The position numbers were made by a program, and so were the translations under genes. 64,000 nucleotides of DNA from Streptomyces akebiae (GTDB lineage Bacteria; Actinomycetota; Actinomycetes; Streptomycetales; Streptomycetaceae), in assembly GCF_019599145.1 (NCBI RefSeq), contig NZ_CP080647.1:620001-684000 (forward strand), in the 5' to 3' direction. Of the stretch, positions 17,164 through 25,291 are shown piece after piece. The notes under the pieces were generated by a model. That model made no database searches. It worked only from the letters and a program-made list of their open reading frames with translations, and was not told where the DNA came from. Each line of letters begins with the position of its first letter. The first letter of the stretch is position 1.

Positions 17164-18588
17164 TCAGGCGGGCAGGGCGAAGTCGATCACGCGGAGCGCC
17201 GACGGTGTGGTGCCGCTCGACTTCACCTGGTACATCACGGACAGGACATTGTCCTGGGCGATCCGGCTCTCGTCGAACACGACCTCACCGAAGGCGTTGA
17301 GCCCGGAACCGTCGAACAGGATCTGCCAGTCGGTGTGCCCGGAAGCCACCGAGGCGCCGGCGATCCGGCCGAACGGGAAGATCGCGTAGGCGTTGTTGTA
17401 CTTGTCCATGACCAGCTTGGTGCGCTGGCTGGAGTTCAGCGGCACCGGTATCTCGGTCTTCGCCCAGGCTCCGGAGGAGCTCTTGCGGACGAGGAAGGCG
17501 CGCCCGTTGGCCGTGCGGTTGGCGACGTAGTTCGTCGTGCACTGGCCGAAGCGGCCGGGGACGTAGCTGATGATGGCGTGCGGGCGGCCGGCCGAGTCGG
17601 TCCACTGGCTCTCCTGGTTCATCAGGGAGTGGTCCGGGTTGAGCGCGTCCACGACGAGGCCGGCGTCGGTGACGGAGACCCGGTCGGAGCCGCCGGTGGT
17701 GCCGACGACGGTGCCCGCGTTGTTGCGCCAGGTGCGGCCGCGGTCGTCGGAGTAGACGTAGCCGGTGTCGTGGTTGGTGATGCCGCCGCTGTTGCACATG
17801 ACGCTGTTGCTCTGCTCGCGCCACGTGAACATGGCGTGCAGGCGCCCGTTGCGGTCGTAGTCGATGCCGTGCAGGTACATGTTGCGGGCCGTCGAGGAGC
17901 CGTGCTCGCTGGTGTACGTGCCGGTGGAGGACGTCCACTCGCCGAGGTTGGTCCAGGAGGTGCCGTTGTACTCGGCGAGGGCGTTGCGGCCGTTGCCGGA
18001 GATGCCGGCGCGGTAGCTCAGCTGGAGCTTGCCGTCGGGCATCGAGACGAACTGCGGGTAGGTGAACTGCGAGGTGAGGGCGAGTCCGTCGAGGGTGGAC
18101 TGGGGTGCGCCGAAGCGGCTCGTGGTCCAGCTCAGGCCGGCCGGGTCGTCCATGAGGCCGGCGACGGACTTGACGTAGGTGAAGCCGTCGCTGTGCGAGT
18201 CCATGTTGAGGTGGAGGCGTCCGTCGACCTTGGAGACGCCCATGGAGATGACGTTGTGGGAGTCGTTGTAGCGCAGCGTGTGGCCGACCTTGACGGTGGA
18301 CCAGGTGCCGGAGCCGAGGACGCGGCGGCCGACGACGGCGTTGCGGTCGGCGGTGTACCAGACGGCGTACTGGTAGCCCTTGTAGGTCAGCAGGGCGTTC
18401 TTCTGGAACGAGTTGTTGTTGACCAGGCCGTCGTAGGAGACGAAGTAGATGGCCTGGCTGTCGAGCAGGGTGTTGCCGGTCTGGGTGACCGAGGGCCCGG
18501 GGTCGGCGGCCCGGGCGGTGGCGGCGCCGAGGGCGGGGGTCACGACGGCGCCGGCGAGGGCGGCACCGAGCAGCGTACGTCTCTTCAT
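17164..18588 (-). CDS. Exported BNR-repeat (BNR_4) protein, possible rhamnose-releasing polysaccharide lyase
   Basis: A 474-residue secreted beta-propeller. The signal peptide is Tat-like (KRRTLLGAALAG, predicted cleavage after ARA near residue 27). The body has BNR-type strands: YSDDRGRTWRNN, FVSMPDGKLQLSYR, NRNGRLHAMFTW-like blades, and HDTGYVYSDD. The BNR_4 family includes polysaccharide lyases acting on rhamnose-containing glycans. It lies between the LacI regulator and the mutarotase, RBS GGAG before ATG. I infer that it frees rhamnose, or a rhamnose-capped fragment, outside the cell for the adjacent importer. Catalysis is not proven by sequence. Confidence 0.78.
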   Translation of the reverse strand: MKRRTLLGAALAGAVVTPALGAATARAADPGPSVTQTGNTLLDSQAIYFVSYDGLVNNNSFQKNALLTYKGYQYAVWYTADRNAVVGRRVLGSGTWSTVKVGHTLRYNDSHNVISMGVSKVDGRLHLNMDSHSDGFTYVKSVAGLMDDPAGLSWTTSRFGAPQSTLDGLALTSQFTYPQFVSMPDGKLQLSYRAGISGNGRNALAEYNGTSWTNLGEWTSSTGTYTSEHGSSTARNMYLHGIDYDRNGRLHAMFTWREQSNSVMCNSGGITNHDTGYVYSDDRGRTWRNNAGTVVGTTGGSDRVSVTDAGLVVDALNPDHSLMNQESQWTDSAGRPHAIISYVPGRFGQCTTNYVANRTANGRAFLVRKSSSGAWAKTEIPVPLNSSQRTKLVMDKYNNAYAIFPFGRIAGASVASGHTDWQILFDGSGLNAFGEVVFDESRIAQDNVLSVMYQVKSSGTTPSALRVIDFALPA

Positions 18589-18654
18589 CTCGGGGACTCC
18601 GTTGTCGAGCGAGGTGGGGAGGGGGAGGGGGAAGGGGTGCTGCTTCGTGGGGGG

Positions 18655-18975
18655 TCAGGCGAGGTGGAAGACCTCGGTGAGCGGCTTCATGGCCTCGTCG
18701 GGCCGGGCGCCGTCGAGGGACTCGAAGAACGGCGCCATCTCCTTCTGCCAGCGGGCGTTGACCTCGGCGGCCTCCATGCCGGCCAGCGCCGCCTGGAAGT
18801 CCTCGGTCTCCAGGTAGCCGACCAGCAGGCCGTCGTCGCGCAGGAAGAGGGAGTAGTTGTGCCAGCCGGTGGCCGAGAGTGCTTCGAGCATCTCCGGCCA
18901 CACGGCGGCGTGCCGCTCGCGGTACTCGTCGATCCGGTCCTGACGGACCTTGAGGAGGAAGCAGACGCGCTGCAT
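18655..18975 (-). CDS. rhaM: L-rhamnose mutarotase
   Basis: A 106-residue RhaM/RhaU-type mutarotase, the normal length. It starts MQRVCFLLKV and has the conserved catalytic-face segments ERHAAVWPEML, GWHNYSLFLR, LVGYLE and NARWQ. It interconverts the alpha and beta anomers of L-rhamnose, supplying the form used by the isomerase. It lies between the ABC substrate-binding gene and the BNR gene, same strand, and is probably part of the same transcript. Confidence 0.93.
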   Translation of the reverse strand: MQRVCFLLKVRQDRIDEYRERHAAVWPEMLEALSATGWHNYSLFLRDDGLLVGYLETEDFQAALAGMEAAEVNARWQKEMAPFFESLDGARPDEAMKPLTEVFHLA

Positions 18976-19025
18976 GAGATACCGCTCCTGGGGGTGAGGG
19001 GGGTGGCGTGACTCGCGTGCGGAGA

Positions 19026-20108
19026 TCAGAAGTCGAACTTGTCGATGTTCTCCTTGTTGAACACGGTGGGCTTGCCGAGGCTGATGACGCCGTCCTTGCC
19101 GATGGTGTACTCGCCCATGTCACCGGCGGTGAAGGTCTCGCCCTCCTTGCCGGTGATCTGGCCGGAGACCAGCGCCACGGCGGTACGGGCGGCCAGCTCG
19201 CCGAGCTTCGCCGGGTCCCACAGCTCGAAGCCCTCGACCGTGCCGTCCTTGACGTACTTGCGCATGTCGTTCGGGGTGCCGAGGCCGGTCAGCTTGACCT
19301 TGCCCTTGTACTTTGAGCCCGACAGGTACTGGGCGGCGGCCTTGATGCCGACCGTGGTCGGGGAGATGATCCCCTTCAGGTTCGGGTACTCCTGGAGCAG
19401 GCCCTGGGTCTGCTGGAAGGACTTCTGGGCGTCGTCGTCACCGTAGGCGACCTTGACGAGCTTGATGTCCTTGTACTTGGGGTCCTTGAGTTCGTCCTTC
19501 ATGAACTCGATCCAGGTGTTCTGGTTGGTCGCGGTCTGCGCCGCGGACAGGATCGCGATCTCGCCCTTGTAGCCGATCTGCTCGGCGAGCAGCTGGACCT
19601 CGGTGCGGCCCAGGTCCTCGGCGCTGGCCTGCGAGACGAAGGCGTTGCGGCACTCCGGCTTGGTGTCGGAGTCGTAGGTGACGACCTTGATGTCGTTGCT
19701 CATGGCCTGCTTGAGCGCGGTGCACAGGGCGCCCGGGTCCTGCGCGGAGACGGCCATGGCGTCGACCTGCTGCTGGGTGAGCGTGTTGACGTAGTTGACC
19801 TGGCCGGAGGTGTCCGTGGCGCTGGACGGGCCGACCTCCTTGTAGCTGGAGCCCAGCTCCTTCAGGGCCGCCTCGCCGCCCTTGTCGGCCGAGGTGAAGT
19901 ACGGGTTGTTGACCTGCTTCGGCAGGAAGCCGACGGTCAGGCCCTTCTTCAGTTCGGCGTTGGGGTCGGCCTTGCCGGTGGCCGCGGCCGAGGCGGAGTC
20001 GTCCTTGACGTCGCTCTTCGTGGTGCCGCCGCAGGCGGTGACGGCGAGGGCGAAGGAGGTGACGGCGGCGAGCGCCGCACAGGAACGGCGGAGGGTTGCC
20101 TTGCGCAT
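19026..20108 (-). CDS. rhaS: Rhamnose ABC transporter substrate-binding lipoprotein
   Basis: A 360-residue periplasmic-binding-protein-like lipoprotein of the ribose/rhamnose class. The signal peptide ends in lipobox VTAC with C26. The mature part shows GFLPKQVNNPYF, MAVSAQDPGALCTALKQA, VVTYDSDT and GIISPTTVGIKAAAQYL, typical of rhamnose-binding RhaS. It is first captor for uptake by the two permeases and ATPase encoded just upstream on the same strand. Confidence 0.9.
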   Translation of the reverse strand: MRKATLRRSCAALAAVTSFALAVTACGGTTKSDVKDDSASAAATGKADPNAELKKGLTVGFLPKQVNNPYFTSADKGGEAALKELGSSYKEVGPSSATDTSGQVNYVNTLTQQQVDAMAVSAQDPGALCTALKQAMSNDIKVVTYDSDTKPECRNAFVSQASAEDLGRTEVQLLAEQIGYKGEIAILSAAQTATNQNTWIEFMKDELKDPKYKDIKLVKVAYGDDDAQKSFQQTQGLLQEYPNLKGIISPTTVGIKAAAQYLSGSKYKGKVKLTGLGTPNDMRKYVKDGTVEGFELWDPAKLGELAARTAVALVSGQITGKEGETFTAGDMGEYTIGKDGVISLGKPTVFNKENIDKFDF

Positions 20109-20175
20109 GAAGGATCCTTTGATACGGAGGGGCGGGCGGTGGGGCGGTACGGGTTCGGCGGTGGGGGCCCAGCCG

Positions 20176-21189
20176 TCAGGGGGCTGGAGTGGGCGCCTTG
20201 GTGACCGGCGCCGAAGCGGCTCTGCGGCCGGCCCTGGCGACGGAGATCTGGCGTGCGACCCGGGGGCCGAGCACGGAGAGGACGAGCAGGACGCCGGTGA
20301 CGACGATCTGCGACTGCGCGGAGACGTCCTGGAGGCTCATGACGTTCTGCAGGGTGCCGAGGAGGAACACGCCGGCGATCGCGCCGCCGAGTGTTCCCTT
20401 GCCGCCGTCGAAGTCGATACCGCCGAGCAGCACGGCGGCGACGACCGAGAGTTCGAGCCCGGTGGCGTTGTCGTAGCGGGCGCTGGCGTAGTGCAGGGCC
20501 CAGAAGATGCCGGTGAGGGAGGCCATCAGGCCGGTCACCGTGAAGAGGATCAGCTTCTGCCGCTTGACCCGGATGCCGGCGAACCGGGCGGCCTCCTCGC
20601 TCGCCCCGGTCGCGAAGACCGAGCGGCCGAAGGGGGTGGCGTGCAGGGCGATCACGGCGATCACCAGCAGGACCAGGAAGGGGATGAAGGCCTGCGGGAC
20701 GAAGCTGTCGCCGATCCGGCCCGCGGCGAAGTCCAGGTACTGGGTGGGGAAGTCGGTGACCGCGTCGGAGCCGAGGACGATCTGCGCGATGCCCCGGTAG
20801 GCGGCGAGCGTGCCGATGGTGACGGCGAGGGACGACAGACCGAGCTTGGTGACCAGCAGGCCGTTGATCAGCCCGCAGACCACACCGAGGGCCAGACAGA
20901 TCGGGATGATCGTCTCGATGGTCATGCCCTGGTTCCACAGGGCGCCCATCACCGCGCCGGAGAGACCGGCGGTGGAGGCGACCGACAGGTCGATCTCACC
21001 GGAGACCACGAGGAGGGTCATCGGGAGGGCGACCAGCGCGATCGGCAGGGTGTTGCCGATCAGGAAGGACAGGTTGAGCGCGTTGCCGAAGCCGTCGACG
21101 GTGGTGAAGGACAGCAGGAGCACGACGATGAGGAGGGCCCCGACCACCGTGTCCCAGCGAACGGCGCGCGACAGCGTGGAGTCAGCCAT
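20176..21189 (-). CDS. rhaQ: Rhamnose ABC transporter permease (second)
   Basis: A 337-residue membrane permease of the RbsC/AraH family with about 8-10 hydrophobic segments. It carries the conserved EIDLSVAS near residue 65 and the coupling-loop GASEEAARFAGIRVKRQKL. It overlaps the preceding permease gene by eight bases. The P/Q naming of the two permeases is by convention and could be reversed. Confidence 0.88.
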   Translation of the reverse strand: MADSTLSRAVRWDTVVGALLIVVLLLSFTTVDGFGNALNLSFLIGNTLPIALVALPMTLLVVSGEIDLSVASTAGLSGAVMGALWNQGMTIETIIPICLALGVVCGLINGLLVTKLGLSSLAVTIGTLAAYRGIAQIVLGSDAVTDFPTQYLDFAAGRIGDSFVPQAFIPFLVLLVIAVIALHATPFGRSVFATGASEEAARFAGIRVKRQKLILFTVTGLMASLTGIFWALHYASARYDNATGLELSVVAAVLLGGIDFDGGKGTLGGAIAGVFLLGTLQNVMSLQDVSAQSQIVVTGVLLVLSVLGPRVARQISVARAGRRAASAPVTKAPTPAP

Positions 21190-22222
21190 GGCGGGCGTTC
21201 CTCTTCTTCAGGGCGGTCGCCACCCGCACCGCGACCACGCGGTCCACGGCGATGGCGAGGATGAGCAGGATGCCGTTGATCGCGAGCACCCACACCGAGC
21301 TGACGCCGAGGGCGGGCAGCACGCTGTTGATGGAGGTCAGCAGCAGGGCGCCGAGCGCCGCGCCGTAGACGCTGCCGGAGCCGCCGGTGAAGACCACACC
21401 ACCGACCACGACCGCGCTGACGACGGTGAGTTCGTAGCCGTTGCCGGTGCTGGAGTCGACGTTGCCGAAACGGGCCAGGTACAGCGCGCCGGCGAGCCCG
21501 GCGAGGGCGCCGCAGAAGGTGTACGCCATCAGGATCCGCTTGCGGACCGGGATACCGGCCAGGCGGGCGGCCTCCGGGTTGGACCCGAGCGCGTACAGCT
21601 CACGGCCGCTGCCGAAGTGCTTCATGTAGTAGGCCGTGGCCACCAGGACCGCCAGCGCGATCAGGGCGAGATAGGGCACGGCGTAGATGCCGCCGGAGCC
21701 GAAGTCGATGAACCCGTCCGGGAGGCCGGAGGCGACGATCTGCCGGGAGCCGACCCAGATGGAGTCGATGCCGCGGATGATGTAGAGCGTGCCGAGGGTG
21801 ACGACGAGGGCGGGCACCTGGCCGAGGCTGACGAGCAGGCCGTTCAGCAGGCCGAAGCCGATGCCCATCAGGACCGCCAGGAGCACGGCCACCACCGCGT
21901 TGCCGCCGCCCTGGAGATAGGTACCGGCGGCGAACGCGCTGATACCGAGGGTGGAGCCGACCGAGAGGTCGACGTTACGGGTGATGACGACCAGTGACTG
22001 GCCGACGGCGACCAGCACCAGGATGGTCGCGTTGAGCAGCAGGTCCTTGATGCCCTGCTCGGTGAGGAACTCGCTGTTGCCCAGCTGGGTGACGACGATC
22101 ATCACCAGGAAGACGACCAGGATGGCGAGTTCGCGCATCTTGAAGACGCGGTCCACGAGCCGGGTGCCGCTGGACTTGGGCACCTCGGCGACGGGGGTGT
22201 TCTGAGGGGTGGTCACCGTCAT
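21182..22222 (-). CDS. rhaP: Rhamnose ABC transporter permease (first)
   Basis: A 346-residue permease of the RbsC/AraH family, with [12 protein letters not shown] and the EAA-like loop [20 protein letters not shown] 22222 is set by the ATGA overlap with the ATPase stop, and the reading frame upstream of it belongs to the ATPase gene in another frame. It pairs with the downstream permease to form the heterodimeric channel. Confidence 0.9.
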   Translation of the reverse strand: MTVTTPQNTPVAEVPKSSGTRLVDRVFKMRELAILVVFLVMIVVTQLGNSEFLTEQGIKDLLLNATILVLVAVGQSLVVITRNVDLSVGSTLGISAFAAGTYLQGGGNAVVAVLLAVLMGIGFGLLNGLLVSLGQVPALVVTLGTLYIIRGIDSIWVGSRQIVASGLPDGFIDFGSGGIYAVPYLALIALAVLVATAYYMKHFGSGRELYALGSNPEAARLAGIPVRKRILMAYTFCGALAGLAGALYLARFGNVDSSTGNGYELTVVSAVVVGGVVFTGGSGSVYGAALGALLLTSINSVLPALGVSSVWVLAINGILLILAIAVDRVVAVRVATALKKRNARHG

Positions 22223-23736
22223 GCGGCGGCCCTCCCGGTGGCTGCGGCCATCACGGATTCCTCGGTGGCTTCGGAGCGAGGGATCTCGGCGGTGAGCCGG
22301 CCCTCGTGCATCACCAGCACGCGGTCGGCCATGCCGAGGATCTCGGGCAGGTCGGAGGAGATCATCAGCACGGCCACGCCGTCGGCGGCCAACTCGCTGA
22401 GCAGGCGGTGCACTTCGGCCTTGGTGCCGACGTCGATGCCGCGGGTGGGCTCGTCGACGATCAGCACCTTCGGGCCGGTGGCGAGCCACTTGGCGAGGAC
22501 GACCTTCTGCTGGTTGCCGCCGGACAGGGTGTTGACGGTGTCGGCGATCCGGGCGTACTTGACCTGGAGCTTGACGGCCCAGTCGAGGGAGCGGCTGCGC
22601 TCGGCGCCGCGGTCCATCAGACCGGCTTTGACGGTCGTACGGAGTCCGGTGAGGCCGATGTTGCGCTCGATGGACATGTCCATCACCAGGCCCTGGGCGC
22701 GGCGGTCCTCGGGGACCAGGGCGAGCCCGGCGGCCATCGCGGTGGAGGGGGCGCCGTTGATGAGCGCCTTGCCGTCGAGGGAGACCTCGCCCGCGTCCCA
22801 GCGGTCGATGCCGAAGACGGCGCGTGCGACCTCCGTACGGCCGGCGCCGACCAGGCCGGCCAGGCCGACGATCTCGCCGCGGCGGACGTCGAAGGAGACA
22901 TCGGTGAACACGCCCTCGCGGGTCAGCCGGCGCACGCTCAGCGCGACTTCGCCCGGCTCGACCTCCTGCTTCGGGTACAGCTCGTCCAGGTCGCGGCCGA
23001 CCATGCGGCGGACCAGGTCGTCCTCGGTCATGCCGTCGATCGGTTCGCTGGAGATCCAGGCCCCGTCGCGCAGGGTGGTGACGCGCTGGCAGATCTGGAA
23101 GATCTCCTCCAGGCGGTGGGAGATGAAGAGGACGGCCGAGCCCTGCTCGCGCAGGGTGCGGACGACGCCGAAGAGTCGGGCCACCTCGCTGCCGGTGAGG
23201 GCGGCCGTCGGCTCGTCCATGATCAGGACGCGGGCGTCGAAGGACAGCGCCTTGGCGATCTCGACGATCTGCTGGTCGGCGATGGACAGGCCGCGTGCCG
23301 GGCGGTCGGGGTCGAGTTCGACACCGAGCCGCTGCATCAGCGCGAGGGTGGCCGCGTGGGTGGCCTTGTGGTCGATGCGGCCGAGGGCTCGCCGCGGCTG
23401 ACGGCCCATGAAGATGTTCTCGGCGATCGAGAGGTCGGGGAAGAGAGTGGGCTCCTGGTAGATCACGGCGATGCCCGCGTCCCGGGCGTCGGCCGGGCCG
23501 TGGAACACGGTGGGCTCGCCGTCGAGGAGCACCTGACCGGAGTCCGGTCGGTGCACCCCGGCGAGGCTCTTGATCAGGGTCGACTTACCCGCGCCGTTCT
23601 CCCCGGCGAGTGCGTGCACCTCGCCCGGGAACAGCTCCAGGGACACGTCCCGCAGGGCGCGTACGGCGCCGAAGGACTTGGAGATGCCCTTCAGAGCGAG
23701 AACGGGGGCCGGACCCTTGTCGGACCGGTGGGTCAT
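22219..23736 (-). CDS. rhaT: Rhamnose ABC transporter ATP-binding protein (double ABC)
   Basis: A 505-residue sugar ATPase with two fused ABC domains, as in RbsA and RhaT. The first has Walker [10 protein letters not shown], signature LSIADQQ and Walker [13 protein letters not shown]. The second has a degenerate P-loop GLVGAGRTE, signature LSGGNQQKV and [14 protein letters not shown]. It is first gene of the minus-strand rhamnose transport operon, with a TGAAAGGTTTCA operator 55 bases upstream. Confidence 0.92.
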   Translation of the reverse strand: MTHRSDKGPAPVLALKGISKSFGAVRALRDVSLELFPGEVHALAGENGAGKSTLIKSLAGVHRPDSGQVLLDGEPTVFHGPADARDAGIAVIYQEPTLFPDLSIAENIFMGRQPRRALGRIDHKATHAATLALMQRLGVELDPDRPARGLSIADQQIVEIAKALSFDARVLIMDEPTAALTGSEVARLFGVVRTLREQGSAVLFISHRLEEIFQICQRVTTLRDGAWISSEPIDGMTEDDLVRRMVGRDLDELYPKQEVEPGEVALSVRRLTREGVFTDVSFDVRRGEIVGLAGLVGAGRTEVARAVFGIDRWDAGEVSLDGKALINGAPSTAMAAGLALVPEDRRAQGLVMDMSIERNIGLTGLRTTVKAGLMDRGAERSRSLDWAVKLQVKYARIADTVNTLSGGNQQKVVLAKWLATGPKVLIVDEPTRGIDVGTKAEVHRLLSELAADGVAVLMISSDLPEILGMADRVLVMHEGRLTAEIPRSEATEESVMAAATGRAAA

Positions 23737-23790
23737 GGGGGCTCCTCGACGACGGCCGGTGGCTAGCGGAGAAGCTGCCTCACTGCGTCG

Positions 23791-23802
23791 TGAAAGGTTT
23801 CA
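23791..23802. promoter_or_regulatory. LacI-type operator for the transport operon
   Basis: The perfect dyad TGAAA-GG-TTTCA is a close variant of the TGAAACGTTTCA class bound by actinobacterial LacI repressors. It lies 55 bases upstream of the ATPase start. A third, looser dyad (TCGAAATTTTTTCGA, 23857-23871) sits midway between the divergent operons. Confidence 0.6.
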
Positions 23803-23919
23803 ACTGGGTTGCCGGGACGTTAGGCACCCCGCCCAGGTCACGTCAATGGGTTTCGGTCGAAATTTTTTCGATACGAGAGGTCACAACCGGGTCACGGAAA
23901 GCCGACTTGACCTGGGGGG

Positions 23920-23968
23920 TTGACAGTCCGGCGTGGCGCTCATAGTTTCCGGTGCTGAATCGTTTCAG
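23920..23968 (+). promoter_or_regulatory. Promoter and overlapping LacI-type operator of rhaI operon
   Basis: A -35 TTGACA (23920-23925), 17-base spacer and -10 TAGTTT (23943-23948) form a good housekeeping promoter. The dyad CTGAATCGTTTCAG (23955-23968) falls at the expected transcription start, an ideal repression site. The ribosome site AGGAG and the GTG start follow. Confidence 0.7.
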
Positions 23969-23994
23969 ACATCAAAGCCGGTAGGAGCCCTGAC

Positions 23995-25155
23995 GTGACC
24001 GAGCTCGCCGCGGTGAAGGCCGCCCTCAAGACACAGGCCGTCGAGACGCCGTCGTGGGCGTACGGAAACTCCGGAACCCGTTTCAAGGTGTTCGCCCAAC
24101 AGGGTGTCCCGCGCAACCCCTGGGAGAAGCTGGACGACGCCGGCAAGGTCCACGAGTTCACCGGCGTGGCGCCGACCGTGGCGCTGCACATCCCGTGGGA
24201 CAAGGTGGAGGACTATGCGGCCCTCGCGAAGCACGCGCAGCAGCGCGGCGTGAAGCTGGGCGCCATCAACTCCAACACCTTCCAGGACGACGACTACAAG
24301 CTGGGCAGCATCTGCCACCCGGAGGCGGCGGTCCGCCGCAAGGCCGTCGACCACTTGCTGGAGTGCGTCGACATCATGGACGCGACCGGGTCGCGCGATC
24401 TGAAGCTGTGGTTCGCGGACGGGACGAACTATCCCGGCCAGGACGACATCCGTGAGCGCCAGGACCGGCTGGCCGAAGGCCTCGCCGAGGTCTACCAGCG
24501 GCTCGGGGACGACCAGCGGATGCTGCTGGAGTACAAGTTCTTCGAGCCGGCGTTCTACACGACCGACGTGCCGGACTGGGGCACCGCCTACGCGCACTGC
24601 CTGAAGCTCGGCCCGAAGGCACAGGTCGTGGTCGACACCGGGCACCACGCGCCGGGGACCAACATCGAGTTCATCGTGGCGACGCTGCTGCGGGAGGGCA
24701 AGCTCGGCGCGTTCGACTTCAACTCGCGCTTCTACGCGGACGACGACCTGATGGTGGGCTCGGCGGACCCGTTCCAGCTGTTCCGGATCATGTACGAGGT
24801 GGTGCGTGGGGGCGGGTTCACTCCCGAGGTCGCGTTCATGCTCGACCAGTGCCACAACATCGAGGCGAAGATCCCGGCGATCATCCGGTCGGTGATGAAC
24901 GTGCAGGAGGCCACGGCGAAGGCACTGCTCGTCGACGCGGACGCGCTGCGCGCCGCCCAGCGGGCCGGGGACGTGCTGGAGGCCAACGCCGTGGTGATGG
25001 ACGCCTACAACACGGATGTGCGGCCGTTGCTGCGGGAGGTGCGGGAGGAGATGGGGCTGGACCCCGATCCCCTTGCCGCGTACCGCGCGTCCGGGTGGGC
25101 GGCAAAGATCGTCGAGGAGCGGGTCGGCGGAGAGCAGGCCGGCTGGGGGGCCTGA
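23995..25155 (+). CDS. rhaI: L-rhamnose isomerase
   Basis: A 386-residue TIM-barrel isomerase of the RhaI type found in actinobacteria and Pseudomonas, distinct from E. coli RhaA. It converts L-rhamnose to L-rhamnulose. Metal-ligand strands are seen in LKLWFADGTNYPG, LLEYKFFEPAFY, VVDTGHHAPGTNIE and FDFNSRFYADDDLMVG. The GTG start has AGGAG upstream and the frame opens with VTELAAVKAAL. It is first gene of the plus-strand catabolic operon. Confidence 0.93.
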   Translation: MTELAAVKAALKTQAVETPSWAYGNSGTRFKVFAQQGVPRNPWEKLDDAGKVHEFTGVAPTVALHIPWDKVEDYAALAKHAQQRGVKLGAINSNTFQDDDYKLGSICHPEAAVRRKAVDHLLECVDIMDATGSRDLKLWFADGTNYPGQDDIRERQDRLAEGLAEVYQRLGDDQRMLLEYKFFEPAFYTTDVPDWGTAYAHCLKLGPKAQVVVDTGHHAPGTNIEFIVATLLREGKLGAFDFNSRFYADDDLMVGSADPFQLFRIMYEVVRGGGFTPEVAFMLDQCHNIEAKIPAIIRSVMNVQEATAKALLVDADALRAAQRAGDVLEANAVVMDAYNTDVRPLLREVREEMGLDPDPLAAYRASGWAAKIVEERVGGEQAGWGA

Positions 25156-25209
25156 TTCCGGGTTCCGTCCGCCCACTCTTGTTCGTCGCGGGCCGTCGGC
25201 CGGTTCGCG

Positions 25210-25246
25210 GCCGGTCGCGCAGTTCCCCGCGCCCCTGGAGGGGCGC
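25210..25246. repeat. Dispersed extragenic repeat, copy 1, with hairpin
   Basis: The 29 bases at 25210-25238 (core gcgcagttccccgcgcccct) are identical to 54922-54950. Here the right end folds as gcgcccc-tgga-ggggcgc (25229-25246). It lies between rhaI and the next gene of the same operon. Confidence 0.85.
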
Positions 25247-25291
25247 CGCAGTCCCCCTTCGTACATTCGTCACCGTAAGGATTGATCTCGT

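Noticed and set aside
15949..19011. 1020-codon plus-strand open frame
   Set aside because: Antisense to the LacI, BNR and mutarotase genes, which have clear families. The frame is Gly/Val/Glu-rich and lacks a ribosome site.
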